The notes: a model not told the origin generated them from the letters alone. Shown: positions 7,254 to 15,407, counted from the first letter of the stretch. The stretch: 53,124 bases of DNA from Intestinimonas sp. (GCF_026169115.1 NZ_JAPFEA010000089.1:1-53124), one strand, 5' to 3'. Numbers and translations: made by a program.

Positions 7254-8396
7254 ATGAAGAGGACGCGCTTTACCAATGGCCGGATCTATGTGGACGGCCA
7301 TTTTCAGGACACGGAGCTGCTGGTGGAGGATGGCCGCATCGCCGGCTTCTCCGGCAGGGCCGACCAGGTGGTGGACCTGGGGGGCAGGATGCTGGTCCCC
7401 GGCTTCCTGGACCTCCACACCCACGGCGGCGACGGCGTAGACGTGAACGCCGCCACGACGGAGGACCTGGCCAGGATCGGACGGTTCTTTGCCAAAAACG
7501 GCACCACCGGCTGGCTGTGCTCCATCCTCACCGACACCGAGGCGCAGACCCTCTGGTGCATTGGTCAGGCCCGGGCCGCCATGGCCGCCCCCATCACCGG
7601 CGCTCAGCTTTTGGGTATCCACCTGGAGGGCCCCTTCCTCTCCACGGAGTACAAGGGCGCCATGCCGGAGCATTTGCTGCAACAGGGCAACGCCGACCTC
7701 TTCCGCAGGTACCAGGCCGCTGCGGACGGGGCGGTGCGCTACATGACCGTTTCCCCCGAGGTGGAGGGGGTGGTGGAGATGATCGGCGCGCTCTCCGGCT
7801 CTGTCACCGTTGCCATCGGCCATTCCGGCTGCACCTATGAGACGGCCTGCGCCGCCATCGACGCCGGAGCCGCCGCCTGTACCCACACCTTCAACGCCAT
7901 GGGCCTGTTCCACCAGCACCGGCCCGGCATCATGGGCGCGGTGCTGGAGCGCCCGGTGATGTGCGAGGCCATCTGCGACGGACGGCACCTCCATCCCGGC
8001 TCCGTCCGAATGCTCCTCTCCTGCAAGGGCTGGGACAGGGTGGTAGCCGTCACCGACTCCATCCAGGCCGCTGGTCTCCCCGATGGCCATTACAAGCTGG
8101 GGGTCAACGACGTGGTGGTGGAGGACGGCGACGCCAAGCTGGCCGAGAACGGCGTCCGGGCCGGCTCCACCCTCACCACCGGTCAGGCCCTCAAAAACCT
8201 GGTGAAATTCACCGGCGAGGGCGTGGAGACCGTTCTCCCCCTGCTCACCAGCAACCCCGCCCGCCTCATCGGTATGGACCACCGGAAGGGCTCCATCGCC
8301 CCCGGCAAGGACGCCGATCTGGTGGTGCTGGACGACGCGCTCAACGTAACTGCAACCTATGTGGCGGGCCAATGCGTGTTCGCCGCCCAAGAATAA
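7254..8396 (+). CDS. nagA: N-acetylglucosamine-6-phosphate deacetylase
   Basis: 380 residues, the normal NagA length. It removes acetate from an N-acetylhexosamine-6-phosphate in the cytosol. An amidohydrolase TIM barrel is flanked by a small beta domain. Visible motifs: LDLHTHGGDG near residues 58-67, metal-ligand Glu in LEGPFLS, His in AIGHSGCTYE, THTFNAM, HRPGIMGA, and the catalytic Asp in VTDSIQAAG. It starts 8 nt after the NagB-like gene and is followed by the aldolase gene after 13 nt, in one operon. Closely related deacetylases act on GalNAc-6-P, which cannot be excluded. Confidence 0.9.
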   Translation: MKRTRFTNGRIYVDGHFQDTELLVEDGRIAGFSGRADQVVDLGGRMLVPGFLDLHTHGGDGVDVNAATTEDLARIGRFFAKNGTTGWLCSILTDTEAQTLWCIGQARAAMAAPITGAQLLGIHLEGPFLSTEYKGAMPEHLLQQGNADLFRRYQAAADGAVRYMTVSPEVEGVVEMIGALSGSVTVAIGHSGCTYETACAAIDAGAAACTHTFNAMGLFHQHRPGIMGAVLERPVMCEAICDGRHLHPGSVRMLLSCKGWDRVVAVTDSIQAAGLPDGHYKLGVNDVVVEDGDAKLAENGVRAGSTLTTGQALKNLVKFTGEGVETVLPLLTSNPARLIGMDHRKGSIAPGKDADLVVLDDALNVTATYVAGQCVFAAQE

Positions 8397-8409
8397 GGAG
8401 GAAATGATT

Positions 8410-9558
8410 ATGCCGCTGGTACCCCTGAGACCCCTGATGGAAGCCGCTGAGCAGTACAACTACGCCCAGGGCGCCTTTAACGTCAACGCCGTGGCCCAGG
8501 CCAAGGCCGTCATCGAGATGCACGAGACCTTCCGCTCCCCCGCCATTTTGCAGGGCGCCGACCTGGCCAACGCCTTCATGGGCGGCCGGGTGGACTTTGC
8601 AAACGGCACCCTAGAGGACAAGAAGAAGGGCGCCCGCAACATCGCCAACGCCGTGAAGAAATACGGCGAGCACTCCCCCATCCCCGTGGTCCTCCACCTG
8701 GACCACGGCAAGGACTTTGACTCCTGCGTGGCCGCCATCGAGGGCGGTTACACCTCCGTCATGATCGACGGCTCCTCCCTCCCCCTGGAGCAGAACATTG
8801 AGCTCACCCGTGAGGTGGTCAAGTATGCCCACGCCCGGGGCGTGTCCGTAGAGGGCGAGCTGGGCGTGCTGGGCGGCCAGGAGGACCACGTCTTCGCCGC
8901 CACCTCCACCTATACCAATCCCCTGGACGCCGTGGAATTTATTCAGAAGACCGGGGTGGACGCCCTGGCCATCTCCTACGGCACTCAGCATGGCGCCAAC
9001 AAGGGTAAGGACGCCAAGCTCCGCCGGGAGATCCCCATCGCCATCAAGGAATGCACCAACCGCCTGGGCGTCTTCTGCGCCCTGGTGTCCCACGGCTCCT
9101 CCACCGTGCCCCAGTACATCGTCCGGGAGATCAACGCCCTGGGCGGCGACATCCAGAACGCCTACGGCATCGACGTCAATGAGCTCATGGCCGCCATCCC
9201 CTGCGGCATCCGCAAGATCAACGTAGACACCGACATCCGTCTGGCCGTCACCCGCAACATGAAGGAGCTCTTCGCCCAGAAGCCCGAGCTCCAGAAGAGC
9301 CCCTCCATCGGCGGCGTCTACGCCCTGCTGGAGGAGAAAAAGTCCGCCTTCGACCCCCGCGTCTTCTTCCCCCCCATCATGGACACCGTCCTCACCGGCA
9401 ATGTGCCCGACGACGACGTGGCCCTCCTCATGAGCCGCGTGGAGGCCGGCGTGAAGGAGGCCGTGGGCTCCCTCATCGTGGGCTTCGGCTCCTATGGCCG
9501 GGCTCCCCTGGTGGAGCAGAAGTCCCTGGAGGACATGATCGCCTTCTACAAGAAATAA
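8410..9558 (+). CDS. fba: Class II ketose-bisphosphate aldolase
   Basis: 382 residues. It cleaves a ketose-1,6-bisphosphate to DHAP and glyceraldehyde-3-P with a metal-bound enediolate. Metal-ligand histidines appear in HLDHGKD, YGTQHGANKG and LVSHGSSTVP; KINVDTDIRLAVT is the phosphate-binding strand. The ATG at 8410 was chosen because AAGGAGG lies 8 nt upstream; the in-frame ATG at 8404 would be too close. Sitting between nagA and a triose-phosphate isomerase, it probably takes the bisphosphate made by the phosphofructokinase further down. Fructose- and tagatose-bisphosphate cannot be told apart by eye. Confidence 0.85.
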   Translation: MPLVPLRPLMEAAEQYNYAQGAFNVNAVAQAKAVIEMHETFRSPAILQGADLANAFMGGRVDFANGTLEDKKKGARNIANAVKKYGEHSPIPVVLHLDHGKDFDSCVAAIEGGYTSVMIDGSSLPLEQNIELTREVVKYAHARGVSVEGELGVLGGQEDHVFAATSTYTNPLDAVEFIQKTGVDALAISYGTQHGANKGKDAKLRREIPIAIKECTNRLGVFCALVSHGSSTVPQYIVREINALGGDIQNAYGIDVNELMAAIPCGIRKINVDTDIRLAVTRNMKELFAQKPELQKSPSIGGVYALLEEKKSAFDPRVFFPPIMDTVLTGNVPDDDVALLMSRVEAGVKEAVGSLIVGFGSYGRAPLVEQKSLEDMIAFYKK

Positions 9559-9570
9559 GGAGGGGACGAT

Positions 9571-10407
9571 ATGAAGCACCTGTATCTGAATCTGAAACGC
9601 TTTGACGTGCCGGTGGAGTTCGGCGGCGTCAACCGCATCGCCCCCGTGGCCGACTGGGGCAAGTATATTGTGGAGCACACCCAGGAGGGCCTGAAGCACT
9701 ACGACCCCAACCAGGTGGAGTTCGTCCAGTACTTCCCTGAGGCCCACATCCTGGGGGCTGTGTCCGCCCGGTGCGAGAACAGCCCCGTGCAGGTGGGCGC
9801 CCAGGGCGTCTACCGCATGGACACTGCCGTGGGCGGCAACTTTGGCGCCTTCACCACCAACCGCCCCGCCTCCATCGTCAAGGCCATGGGCTGCACCTCC
9901 GCCATCATCGGCCACTGTGAGGAGCGCAACGACAAGGCCGGCATCCTGGCCGAGGCCGGGGTCACCGACACCGCCGCGGTCAACCGTCTCCTCAACCAGG
10001 AGATCCGCCTGGCCATCGGGCAGGGCCTGAACGTCCTCTACTGCATCGGCGAGAAGAGCGAGGAGCAGGCCCACTGGGAGCAGGTCCTGGGCGATCAGCT
10101 CTCCATCGGCCTGGAGGGAGTGGACACCTCCAAGGTGGTCATCGCCTACGAGCCCATCTGGTCCATCGGCCCCGGCAAGACCCCCGCCGACAAGCCCTAC
10201 ATCACCAAGATCGCCCGCTTCGTCAAGGAGCGCACCGGCGGCCTTCCCGTGGTGTACGGCGGCGGGCTGAAGGTGGACAACGCCGAGATGCTCGCCTCCA
10301 TCGATGAGATCGACGGCGGCCTCATCGCCCTCACCCGCTTCCAGGGCGAGATCGGCTTCTACCCCGACGAGTACCTGGAGATCATCAAGACCTATCTTGG
10401 AAAGTGA
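9571..10407 (+). CDS. Triose-phosphate isomerase variant
   Basis: 278 residues, longer than the usual ~250. TIM-barrel isomerase interconverting DHAP and glyceraldehyde-3-P. The N-terminal NLK (residues 7-9) matches Asn-x-Lys of the active site, GHCEER carries the electrophilic His, and AYEPIWSIG carries the catalytic base Glu plus loop 6. The usual GHSERR reads GHCEER, so the conserved Ser96 is Cys. There is also an unusual N-terminal stretch around VNRIAPVADWGKYIVE. A specialised paralogue of the housekeeping TpiA is likely. It is tightly packed (12 nt) after the aldolase gene. Confidence 0.78.
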   Translation: MKHLYLNLKRFDVPVEFGGVNRIAPVADWGKYIVEHTQEGLKHYDPNQVEFVQYFPEAHILGAVSARCENSPVQVGAQGVYRMDTAVGGNFGAFTTNRPASIVKAMGCTSAIIGHCEERNDKAGILAEAGVTDTAAVNRLLNQEIRLAIGQGLNVLYCIGEKSEEQAHWEQVLGDQLSIGLEGVDTSKVVIAYEPIWSIGPGKTPADKPYITKIARFVKERTGGLPVVYGGGLKVDNAEMLASIDEIDGGLIALTRFQGEIGFYPDEYLEIIKTYLGK

Positions 10408-10418
10408 GGAATCTGCCC

Positions 10419-11879
10419 ATGAAGCTGGATTTTGAATACGGCCACGGCCTGATGAGCGCCGAGCTGCCCGACAACACCGACGTCTTCATCCCCGGCACCA
10501 CCGTGCCCGATCCCCCCTGCCTGCCCCAGGACTGGGACAGCCTCTACGCCGCCACCCTGGACTCCATCCGCCACCCCATGGGTATGCCCGCCCTCAAAGA
10601 GCTGGCCGCCCCCGGTAAGACGGCTGTCTTCGTCATCCCCGACATCGTCAAGGGCGGCTGCCAGCCCACCAGCCACCGGAAGGTCTCCATCCGGGCCTGC
10701 CTGGACGAGCTCTACGCCGCCGGCGTGGAGAAAAAGGACATCCTGCTCCTCTTCTCCAACGGCCTCCACCCCCGGGCCACCGTGGCCGAGATGAAGCAGA
10801 TCCTGGGCGAGGACCTCTTCAACGAGTTTTACTGGACCAACCAGATCACCAGCCACGACTCCGAGGACTACGAGCATATGGTGGACCTGGGGACCACCGG
10901 CCGGGGCGACCCGGTGCTCATGAACAAGTATGTCTTCGACTGCGACATCCCCATCCTCATCGGCCACACCCAGGGCAACCCCTACGGCGGCTATTCCGGC
11001 GGCTACAAACACTGTGCCACCGGCATCACCCACTGGCGGAGCATCGCCAGCCACCATGTGCCCAAGGTCATGCACCGGAACGACTTCACCCCCGTGTCCG
11101 GCCACTCCCTCATGCGGACCAAGTTTGACGAGATCGGCATGCACATGGAGGAGAAGATGGGGCACCCCTTCTTCTGCTGTGACGCTGTGCTGGACACCTA
11201 CTCCCGCCAGATCGCCATCTACTCCGGCTACGCCAAGGTGATGCAGCCCGAGTCCTGGAAGGTGGCCAACAAGCGCACCTACGTCCCCTTCGCCAAGGAG
11301 AAGTATGACGTGATGGTCTTCGGCATGCCCCAGAACTTCCACTACGGCAACGGCATGGGCACCAACCCCATCCAGATGATGCAGGCCCTCTCCGCCCAGG
11401 TCATCCGCCACAAGCGGGTCATGAAGGAAAACTGTGTCATCATCTGCTCCTCCATCTGCAACGGCTACTTCCACGACGAGCGCTGGCCCTACCTCCGGGA
11501 GCTCTACGAGCTGTTCCAGCACGACTACATGAACGTCCTCCCCGACATGGACCGCTACGGCGAGTACTTTGCCACCAATGAGGAGTACATCCGCAAGTAC
11601 CGCTTCTGCAACGCCTTCCACCCCTTCCACGGCTTCTCCATGATGAGCTGCGGCCACATCGCCGAGATGAACACCTCCGCCATCTACATCGTGGGCGCAC
11701 AGGAGCCCGGCATCGCCCGGGGCATGGGGCTCAAGACCCGGGCCACCTTCGAGGAGGCCCTCCAGGACGCCATGAAGAAGTATGTGGGCCCCGATCCCAA
11801 GATCCTGGCCCTGCCCCAGACCTTCAAGCTGGGTGCCGTCCACCTCTGCATGGCCGACGACGACCTCAGCGACGTGTAA
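10419..11879 (+). CDS. LarA-like (DUF2088) protein, possible nickel-pincer racemase/epimerase
   Basis: 486 residues. LarA-family enzymes racemise or epimerise 2-hydroxyacids with a nickel-pincer cofactor. Matching motifs: VIPDIVKGGCQP in the DUF2088 N-domain, LFSNGLHPRAT (His117, like LarA His108), GGYSGGYK with Lys197 as candidate cofactor attachment site (LarA Lys184), and HH at 212-213 (LarA His200). Against L. plantarum LarA the Arg75 position is Lys78, and the position equivalent to His174 counts to Asn187, with a His earlier at 183. It may therefore use another substrate or geometry. Start ATG at 10419 has GTGAGGA 8 nt upstream. No larB, larC or larE is seen nearby. Confidence 0.75.
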   Translation: MKLDFEYGHGLMSAELPDNTDVFIPGTTVPDPPCLPQDWDSLYAATLDSIRHPMGMPALKELAAPGKTAVFVIPDIVKGGCQPTSHRKVSIRACLDELYAAGVEKKDILLLFSNGLHPRATVAEMKQILGEDLFNEFYWTNQITSHDSEDYEHMVDLGTTGRGDPVLMNKYVFDCDIPILIGHTQGNPYGGYSGGYKHCATGITHWRSIASHHVPKVMHRNDFTPVSGHSLMRTKFDEIGMHMEEKMGHPFFCCDAVLDTYSRQIAIYSGYAKVMQPESWKVANKRTYVPFAKEKYDVMVFGMPQNFHYGNGMGTNPIQMMQALSAQVIRHKRVMKENCVIICSSICNGYFHDERWPYLRELYELFQHDYMNVLPDMDRYGEYFATNEEYIRKYRFCNAFHPFHGFSMMSCGHIAEMNTSAIYIVGAQEPGIARGMGLKTRATFEEALQDAMKKYVGPDPKILALPQTFKLGAVHLCMADDDLSDV

Positions 11880-11891
11880 GGAGGGTTTTGC

Positions 11892-13055
11892 ATGCTGAAA
11901 GGTAATATGCTCATCGCCCACGGCGGCGGCCCCACCCCGGTCATCAACTCCTCCCTGCTGGGCGCTGTCCGTGAAGCCAAGGCCCACAGCGAGATCGAGA
12001 CCATCTATGGCGCCCGTTTCGGCGCTGAGGGTATCCTGGCCGGAGATCTCATCGACCTGGGCAGGTTCTCCGACGAGGACCTGTCCCTGCTGGCCCGGAC
12101 CCCCGCCTCCGCCCTGGGCTCCTGCCGCCGGAAGCTCACCGACGCCGACTACCCCGCCGTGCTGGAGTGCTTCAAGAAGTTCAACATCCGTTACTTCTTC
12201 TACAATGGCGGCAACGACTCCATGGACACCTGCAATAAGATCTATCAGCTCTCCGTCCAGACCGGCTATGAGCTGCGGGTCATCGGTATTCCCAAGACCA
12301 TCGACAACGACCTGGACGTCACCGACCACTGTCCCGGCTTCGGCAGCGCCGCCAAGTACGCCGCTGTCTCCGCCCTGGAACTGGCCCAGGACGTCTCCGC
12401 CCTGCCCATCCATGTGGTGGTGATGGAGATGATGGGCCGCAACGCCGGCTGGATCACCGCCGCCTCCGCCCTCTATGCCGACCTCATGCCCTGCGAGCAT
12501 CTGGTCTATCTCCCCGAGGTGGCCTTCGACAAGGAGAAGTTCCTCTCCGCCGTCAAGGAGAAATTTGCCAAGGGGAAGGGCCTGCTGGTCACCATCTCCG
12601 AGGGCATCCACTATGCCGACGGCTCCCCTGTGGCCGACTCCGGCGTGGTGGACGGCTTCGGCCACAAGGTCCCCGGCGGCGCCGCCCAGGCCCTCAGCGA
12701 CATGATCATGCAGGAGACCGGCCTCAAGTCCCGCTCTGAGAAGCCGGGCCTGCTGGGCCGGGTCAGCGTGGGCCTCATGTCTGAGGTGGACCAGCGTGAG
12801 GCCGAGGAGGCCGGCGCCTGTGCAGTCCGCTCCGCCGTGGAGGGCAAGACCGGCTTCATGGTGGGCTTTGAGACCACCCGGGCCCCCTATACCTCCAAGA
12901 CCATCCTCATTCCCCTGGAGCAGGTGGCCAACGCCGAGAAGAAGTTCCCCCTGGACTGGATCGGCGACGACGGCGCTAGCATCCAGCCGGAATTCAAAGA
13001 CTACTGTCTGCCCCTGCTGGGCGACTACGACAGCCGCTTTATTTCCCTGCGGTAA
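11892..13055 (+). CDS. Phosphofructokinase, PPi-dependent type
   Basis: 387 residues, PfkA family; phosphorylates a ketohexose-6-phosphate at C1. The N-terminal motif GGGPTPVINSS is the nucleotide/PPi loop. GGNDSM at 106-111 and PKTIDND at 134-140 show the Asp and Lys that mark PPi-dependent enzymes (ATP enzymes have GGDGS and PGTIDND). EMMGRNAGWI and ISEGIHY follow. Function: supplies the bisphosphate to the aldolase of this operon using pyrophosphate. Asn in place of the common Asp of GGDDS is mildly unusual. Start follows AAGGAGGG with 7 nt spacing. Confidence 0.86.
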   Translation: MLKGNMLIAHGGGPTPVINSSLLGAVREAKAHSEIETIYGARFGAEGILAGDLIDLGRFSDEDLSLLARTPASALGSCRRKLTDADYPAVLECFKKFNIRYFFYNGGNDSMDTCNKIYQLSVQTGYELRVIGIPKTIDNDLDVTDHCPGFGSAAKYAAVSALELAQDVSALPIHVVVMEMMGRNAGWITAASALYADLMPCEHLVYLPEVAFDKEKFLSAVKEKFAKGKGLLVTISEGIHYADGSPVADSGVVDGFGHKVPGGAAQALSDMIMQETGLKSRSEKPGLLGRVSVGLMSEVDQREAEEAGACAVRSAVEGKTGFMVGFETTRAPYTSKTILIPLEQVANAEKKFPLDWIGDDGASIQPEFKDYCLPLLGDYDSRFISLR

Positions 13056-13060
13056 TAGGA

Positions 13061-13096
13061 AACGGCTCCCCTGCGCTCAGGCGCGGGGGAGCCGTT
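13061..13096 (+). terminator. Hairpin after phosphofructokinase gene
   Basis: AACGGCTCCCC...GGGGAGCCGTT stem immediately after the stop codon. Only a short, weak T-stretch follows, so it probably attenuates rather than fully stops transcription into the epimerase gene. Confidence 0.6.
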
Positions 13097-13122
13097 GTCC
13101 CATATTTGAAAAGGAGTACGCC

Positions 13123-13920
13123 ATGCTCTACGAGATCCAAAACGACACCCTCCGTGTGACGGTGTCTGACCGAGGGGCCGAGCTGTGGGCGCTGGAGGGG
13201 GCGGACGGCACGGCCTGTCTCTGGGACGCCCAGCCGGAGGTCTGGCCCTGGCACGCCCCCGTCTGTTTCCCCTGGTGCGGCGCCCTGGAGGAGGGCTGGT
13301 CCCACGGCGGACAGCCCATCTCCCCAGGCCGGCACGGCCTGGTCCGGGACCTGGAGCACACTCTGGTGGAGCAGACTGCCCACCGGCTCCGGTTCCGGCT
13401 GCGGTACGACGGACCGGCGTGGCCCTGGCCCTTCACCTTCGAGACCGTCCACGCCCTGGAGGGGGCCGACCTGGTCACCACCTGCACCGCGGTAAACCAG
13501 GCCGCAGCGCCCATGCCGGTCCAGCTGGGCTTCCACACCGGTCTGCGCTGTCCCTTTTCCCCGCTCCGGCGGGCAGAGGACTATCTGATCCGCTTTTCCT
13601 GTCCCGAGGCCCCCGGCGGCGGCGACGTCCTCCCCCTCTCCCCCGCCCTCTTTACCGGCGACACCATCTGCCTCACGGGGCTGCACTCCCAGTGGCTCCA
13701 GCTGGAGGAGCGGGACACGGGGCGGGCTCTGCGGCTGTGGGTGGAGGGCTGGCCCTACGTCCTGCTTTGGAGCCAGCCCGGTCTCCCGGGCTTTGTGTGC
13801 ATTGAGCCCTGGACCGGCTACATCGGCCCCGGGCGGGACCTGATGGACCGGCCCGGCACCCTGCTCCTCCCCCCCGGTCAAGCCCTCTCCCGGACCCAGC
13901 GGCTCTCCGTGCAGCTATAA
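13123..13920 (+). CDS. Aldose 1-epimerase family protein, LacX-like
   Basis: 265 residues, galactose-mutarotase-like beta-sandwich of the LacX subgroup. Aldose epimerases interconvert alpha and beta sugar anomers. Key residues are visible as His in LGFHTGLRCPF and Glu in CIEPWTGYIG, the usual catalytic acid/base pair. The N-terminus (YEIQNDTLRVTVSDRGAEL) is typical of LacX. The ATG has AAGGAG 8-9 nt upstream. As last gene of the sugar operon, behind a leaky hairpin, it probably prepares the anomer of the incoming sugar or sugar phosphate. Confidence 0.82.
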   Translation: MLYEIQNDTLRVTVSDRGAELWALEGADGTACLWDAQPEVWPWHAPVCFPWCGALEEGWSHGGQPISPGRHGLVRDLEHTLVEQTAHRLRFRLRYDGPAWPWPFTFETVHALEGADLVTTCTAVNQAAAPMPVQLGFHTGLRCPFSPLRRAEDYLIRFSCPEAPGGGDVLPLSPALFTGDTICLTGLHSQWLQLEERDTGRALRLWVEGWPYVLLWSQPGLPGFVCIEPWTGYIGPGRDLMDRPGTLLLPPGQALSRTQRLSVQL

Positions 13921-13923
13921 GGC

Positions 13924-13958
13924 AGGGCCCCCGATGCTCCATGCATCGGGGGCCCTTT
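13924..13958 (+). terminator. Terminator of the sugar operon
   Basis: Stem GGGCCCCCGATGC / GCATCGGGGGCCC with TTTCT following. Confidence 0.9.
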
Positions 13959-14047
13959 CTATGACCTCGCCCGGCCCTGAATAGCAAAAGGGCTTTGGAC
14001 GCCTTCGCCCAAAGCCAACCTGCCAGTGATAAATATTCTCTATCAAC

Positions 14048-14074
14048 AAAAAAGCCACACCTTACGGTGCGGTC
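14048..14074 (-). terminator. Terminator of the 27-codon minus-strand gene
   Basis: Read on the minus strand: CCGCACC-gtaa-GGTGTGG then CTTTTTT, starting 16 nt after the small ORF stop codon. Confidence 0.8.
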
Positions 14075-14089
14075 TTCCAGATGCGGGGA

Positions 14090-14173
14090 TCACCGCTCGC
14101 TGACGGTCCGCTCCTCGCTGCCGCCGAAGATCAGATCGTCCACATCCTGGGGCTTGACGGAAATCAAATACAC
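14090..14173 (-). CDS. 27-residue small protein, unknown
   Basis: A very short GTG-started frame with AAAGGAGG placed 8 nt upstream, a consensus promoter 34 nt upstream and a rho-independent terminator just downstream. The whole transcript would be only about 150 nt. The peptide begins MYLISVKPQDVDDLIF and ends SEERTVSER: amphipathic, acidic then charged, no membrane helix. Nothing else occupies this locus. No family is recognised. An overlapping ATG frame 8 nt upstream is an alternative reading but has poorer SD spacing. Confidence 0.6.
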   Translation of the reverse strand: MYLISVKPQDVDDLIFGGSEERTVSER

Positions 14174-14206
14174 TGCACATGCCTCCTTTCTTTCGTTCTG
14201 ACCCAT

Positions 14207-14235
14207 AGTATAGCAGGCGCAACGAGAAAAAGCAA
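14207..14235 (-). promoter_or_regulatory. Promoter of the 27-codon gene
   Basis: On the minus strand: TTGCTT, 17-nt spacer, TATACT. The predicted start of transcription lies about 25-30 nt before the GTG. Confidence 0.7.
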
Positions 14236-14322
14236 GAGAATCATGTGGATATTGCATAAATTTTATGTAAATAATTTGTGAACTATGTCAAGCCGCCAGC
14301 AGAAAGTTCCGAAAATCCCCCC

Positions 14323-14351
14323 TTGCCAAACGCACCCACACATGCTATAAT
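14323..14351 (+). promoter_or_regulatory. Promoter of tRNA-Gly(CCC)
   Basis: TTGCCA, 17-nt spacer, TATAAT, 19 nt upstream of the mature tRNA 5' end. Confidence 0.85.
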
Positions 14352-14370
14352 AAATAAGTCAATTTGATAT

Positions 14371-14444
14371 GCAGGTGTAGTTCAATGGCAGAACGTCAGC
14401 TTCCCAAGCTGAACACGAGGGTTCGATTCCCTTCACCTGCTCCA
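14371..14444 (+). tRNA. tRNA-Gly (CCC), CCA encoded
   Basis: Acceptor stem GCAGGTG/CACCTGC, anticodon stem TCAGC/GCTGA around loop TTCCCAA so the anticodon is CCC, T-loop GGTTCGATTCC, encoded CCA. It sits at the left edge of the catabolic island and is followed by the same terminator-plus-repeat module as tRNA-Cys. Confidence 0.96.
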
Positions 14445-14488
14445 AAAAAGAAAGACATCTGCTGAAAGCAGATGTCTTTCTTTTTTGG
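14444..14488 (+). terminator. Terminator after tRNA-Gly(CCC)
   Basis: AAAAGAAAGACATCTGCT-gaa-AGCAGATGTCTTTCTTTT followed by TT. Same layout as the terminator after tRNA-Cys (369-404) with a different inner stem. Confidence 0.92.
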
Positions 14489-14531
14489 GTTCTGCCGCCC
14501 AGAGGGCGGCTCCACCCTTCGGTGATTAAAA

Positions 14532-14607
14532 ATGCTCAGGGCAAGTGAATTGCCCCTGCACCAAGGTTTTGCCTGCGGCAAAACGCTTGTACGGCGCAAA
14601 TGCGCCG
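14532..14607 (+). repeat. Structured intergenic repeat, copy 3
   Basis: Third copy, 14 kb from the others and again behind a tRNA gene. Hairpins: GGGCAA-gtgaa-TTGCCC, GTTTTGCC-tgc-GGCAAAAC, CGGCGCA-aa-TGCGCCG. The first two stems differ from copy 1 on both arms yet still pair. A preceding hairpin (GCCGCC-cag-agGGCGGC, about 14493-14510) also pairs while differing from its counterpart near 411-427. Confidence 0.85.
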
Positions 14608-15407
14608 CCGGTCAGAAGGCCGATTGGGTACTCCTCAAGTAAAACCGCAGACAACCTGAGAGGATTCGGATTGTTACCCCTTGCCAAAATGTGTTGATAA
14701 AAAAGATGCACAGCAAAAATGCCGCACGGAAGTGCGGCGTTTTTGTGTCTAAAGAGAAAACGCACAGAAATACGCTGTAAAAGTTCGGTTTTTGAAATGA
14801 CGGCATCGTCTCCCTGAAAGCGATGTTTTTGGAGATGCGCCCGGCCATTTTCAGGATCAAAGTGACTCGAACGCTCACGAACGCAAGAAACTGCCAAAGA
14901 GAAACTCAAACCGCCCTCTGGCCCCGTACTGGACCTGTTCAGTTCATACCTGGGACCGGGGGCGGTTTTTATTTTGGCCTCTCGGTGTAAATTGTTCACA
15001 GACATTTTCACCCCATACATCCCGATCAGACAAGTCATGCGTCAACTTTTGGAGTTGGCGCCTGAGCGCAAACCAGTGGAAAGACATTCCGCACAGGAAC
15101 GCTGATTTCGAGGGTAGGGTGTTACATGAGACGCCCTCCCGCCTGAGCGTTTATGTGGAATGCCCCCGTTCAGTTCCATGAAATCACGAAAACTTACCCC
15201 AAACATCAGTGTGGACATGGAAAGGGTGTCCACATTTTTCCTTGAGGAGTACGTATGGGACCTAAATGAATTGTGAGAAAGCAGGAAGCCTGTCCCAGCC
15301 GGGACAGGCTTCCTGTTTGGTAACAGATCTGCAGATCTGAAAGAGGTAATCATACTAGGCGGCAAAAAATGCGGGGCGCTGGGCAAAGCTCAGGGCAACA
15401 ACCATGG
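14608..15407. other. 800-bp stretch without a convincing gene
   Basis: Open frames here lack ribosome-binding sites and family features. It contains several terminator-like hairpins: 14714-14744 (GCCGCAC/GTGCGGC, T5), 14908-14970 (AAACCGCCC paired with GGGCGGTTT, T5), 15210-15239 (GTGGACA/TGTCCAC, T5) and 15282-15315. It looks like scrambled intergenic DNA at the edge of an inserted region. Confidence 0.6.
15282..15315. terminator. Strong hairpin downstream of the LysR gene
   Basis: CAGGAAGCCTGTCCC-agcc-GGGACAGGCTTCCTG, a perfect 15-bp stem followed by TTT. It lies about 90 nt past the LysR stop codon (minus strand) and probably closes that transcript. Confidence 0.75.

Noticed and set aside
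8611-12665. Long antisense frames (487 and 757 codons) opposite the sugar operon
   Set aside because: Same cause: GC-rich shadow frames of fba, tpi, LarA-like and phosphofructokinase genes, without ribosome-binding sites or recognisable motifs.
14526-15386. Several 88-170 codon minus-strand frames after tRNA-Gly
   Set aside because: They run through repeat and terminator hairpins, lack SD sites and show no protein-like features.
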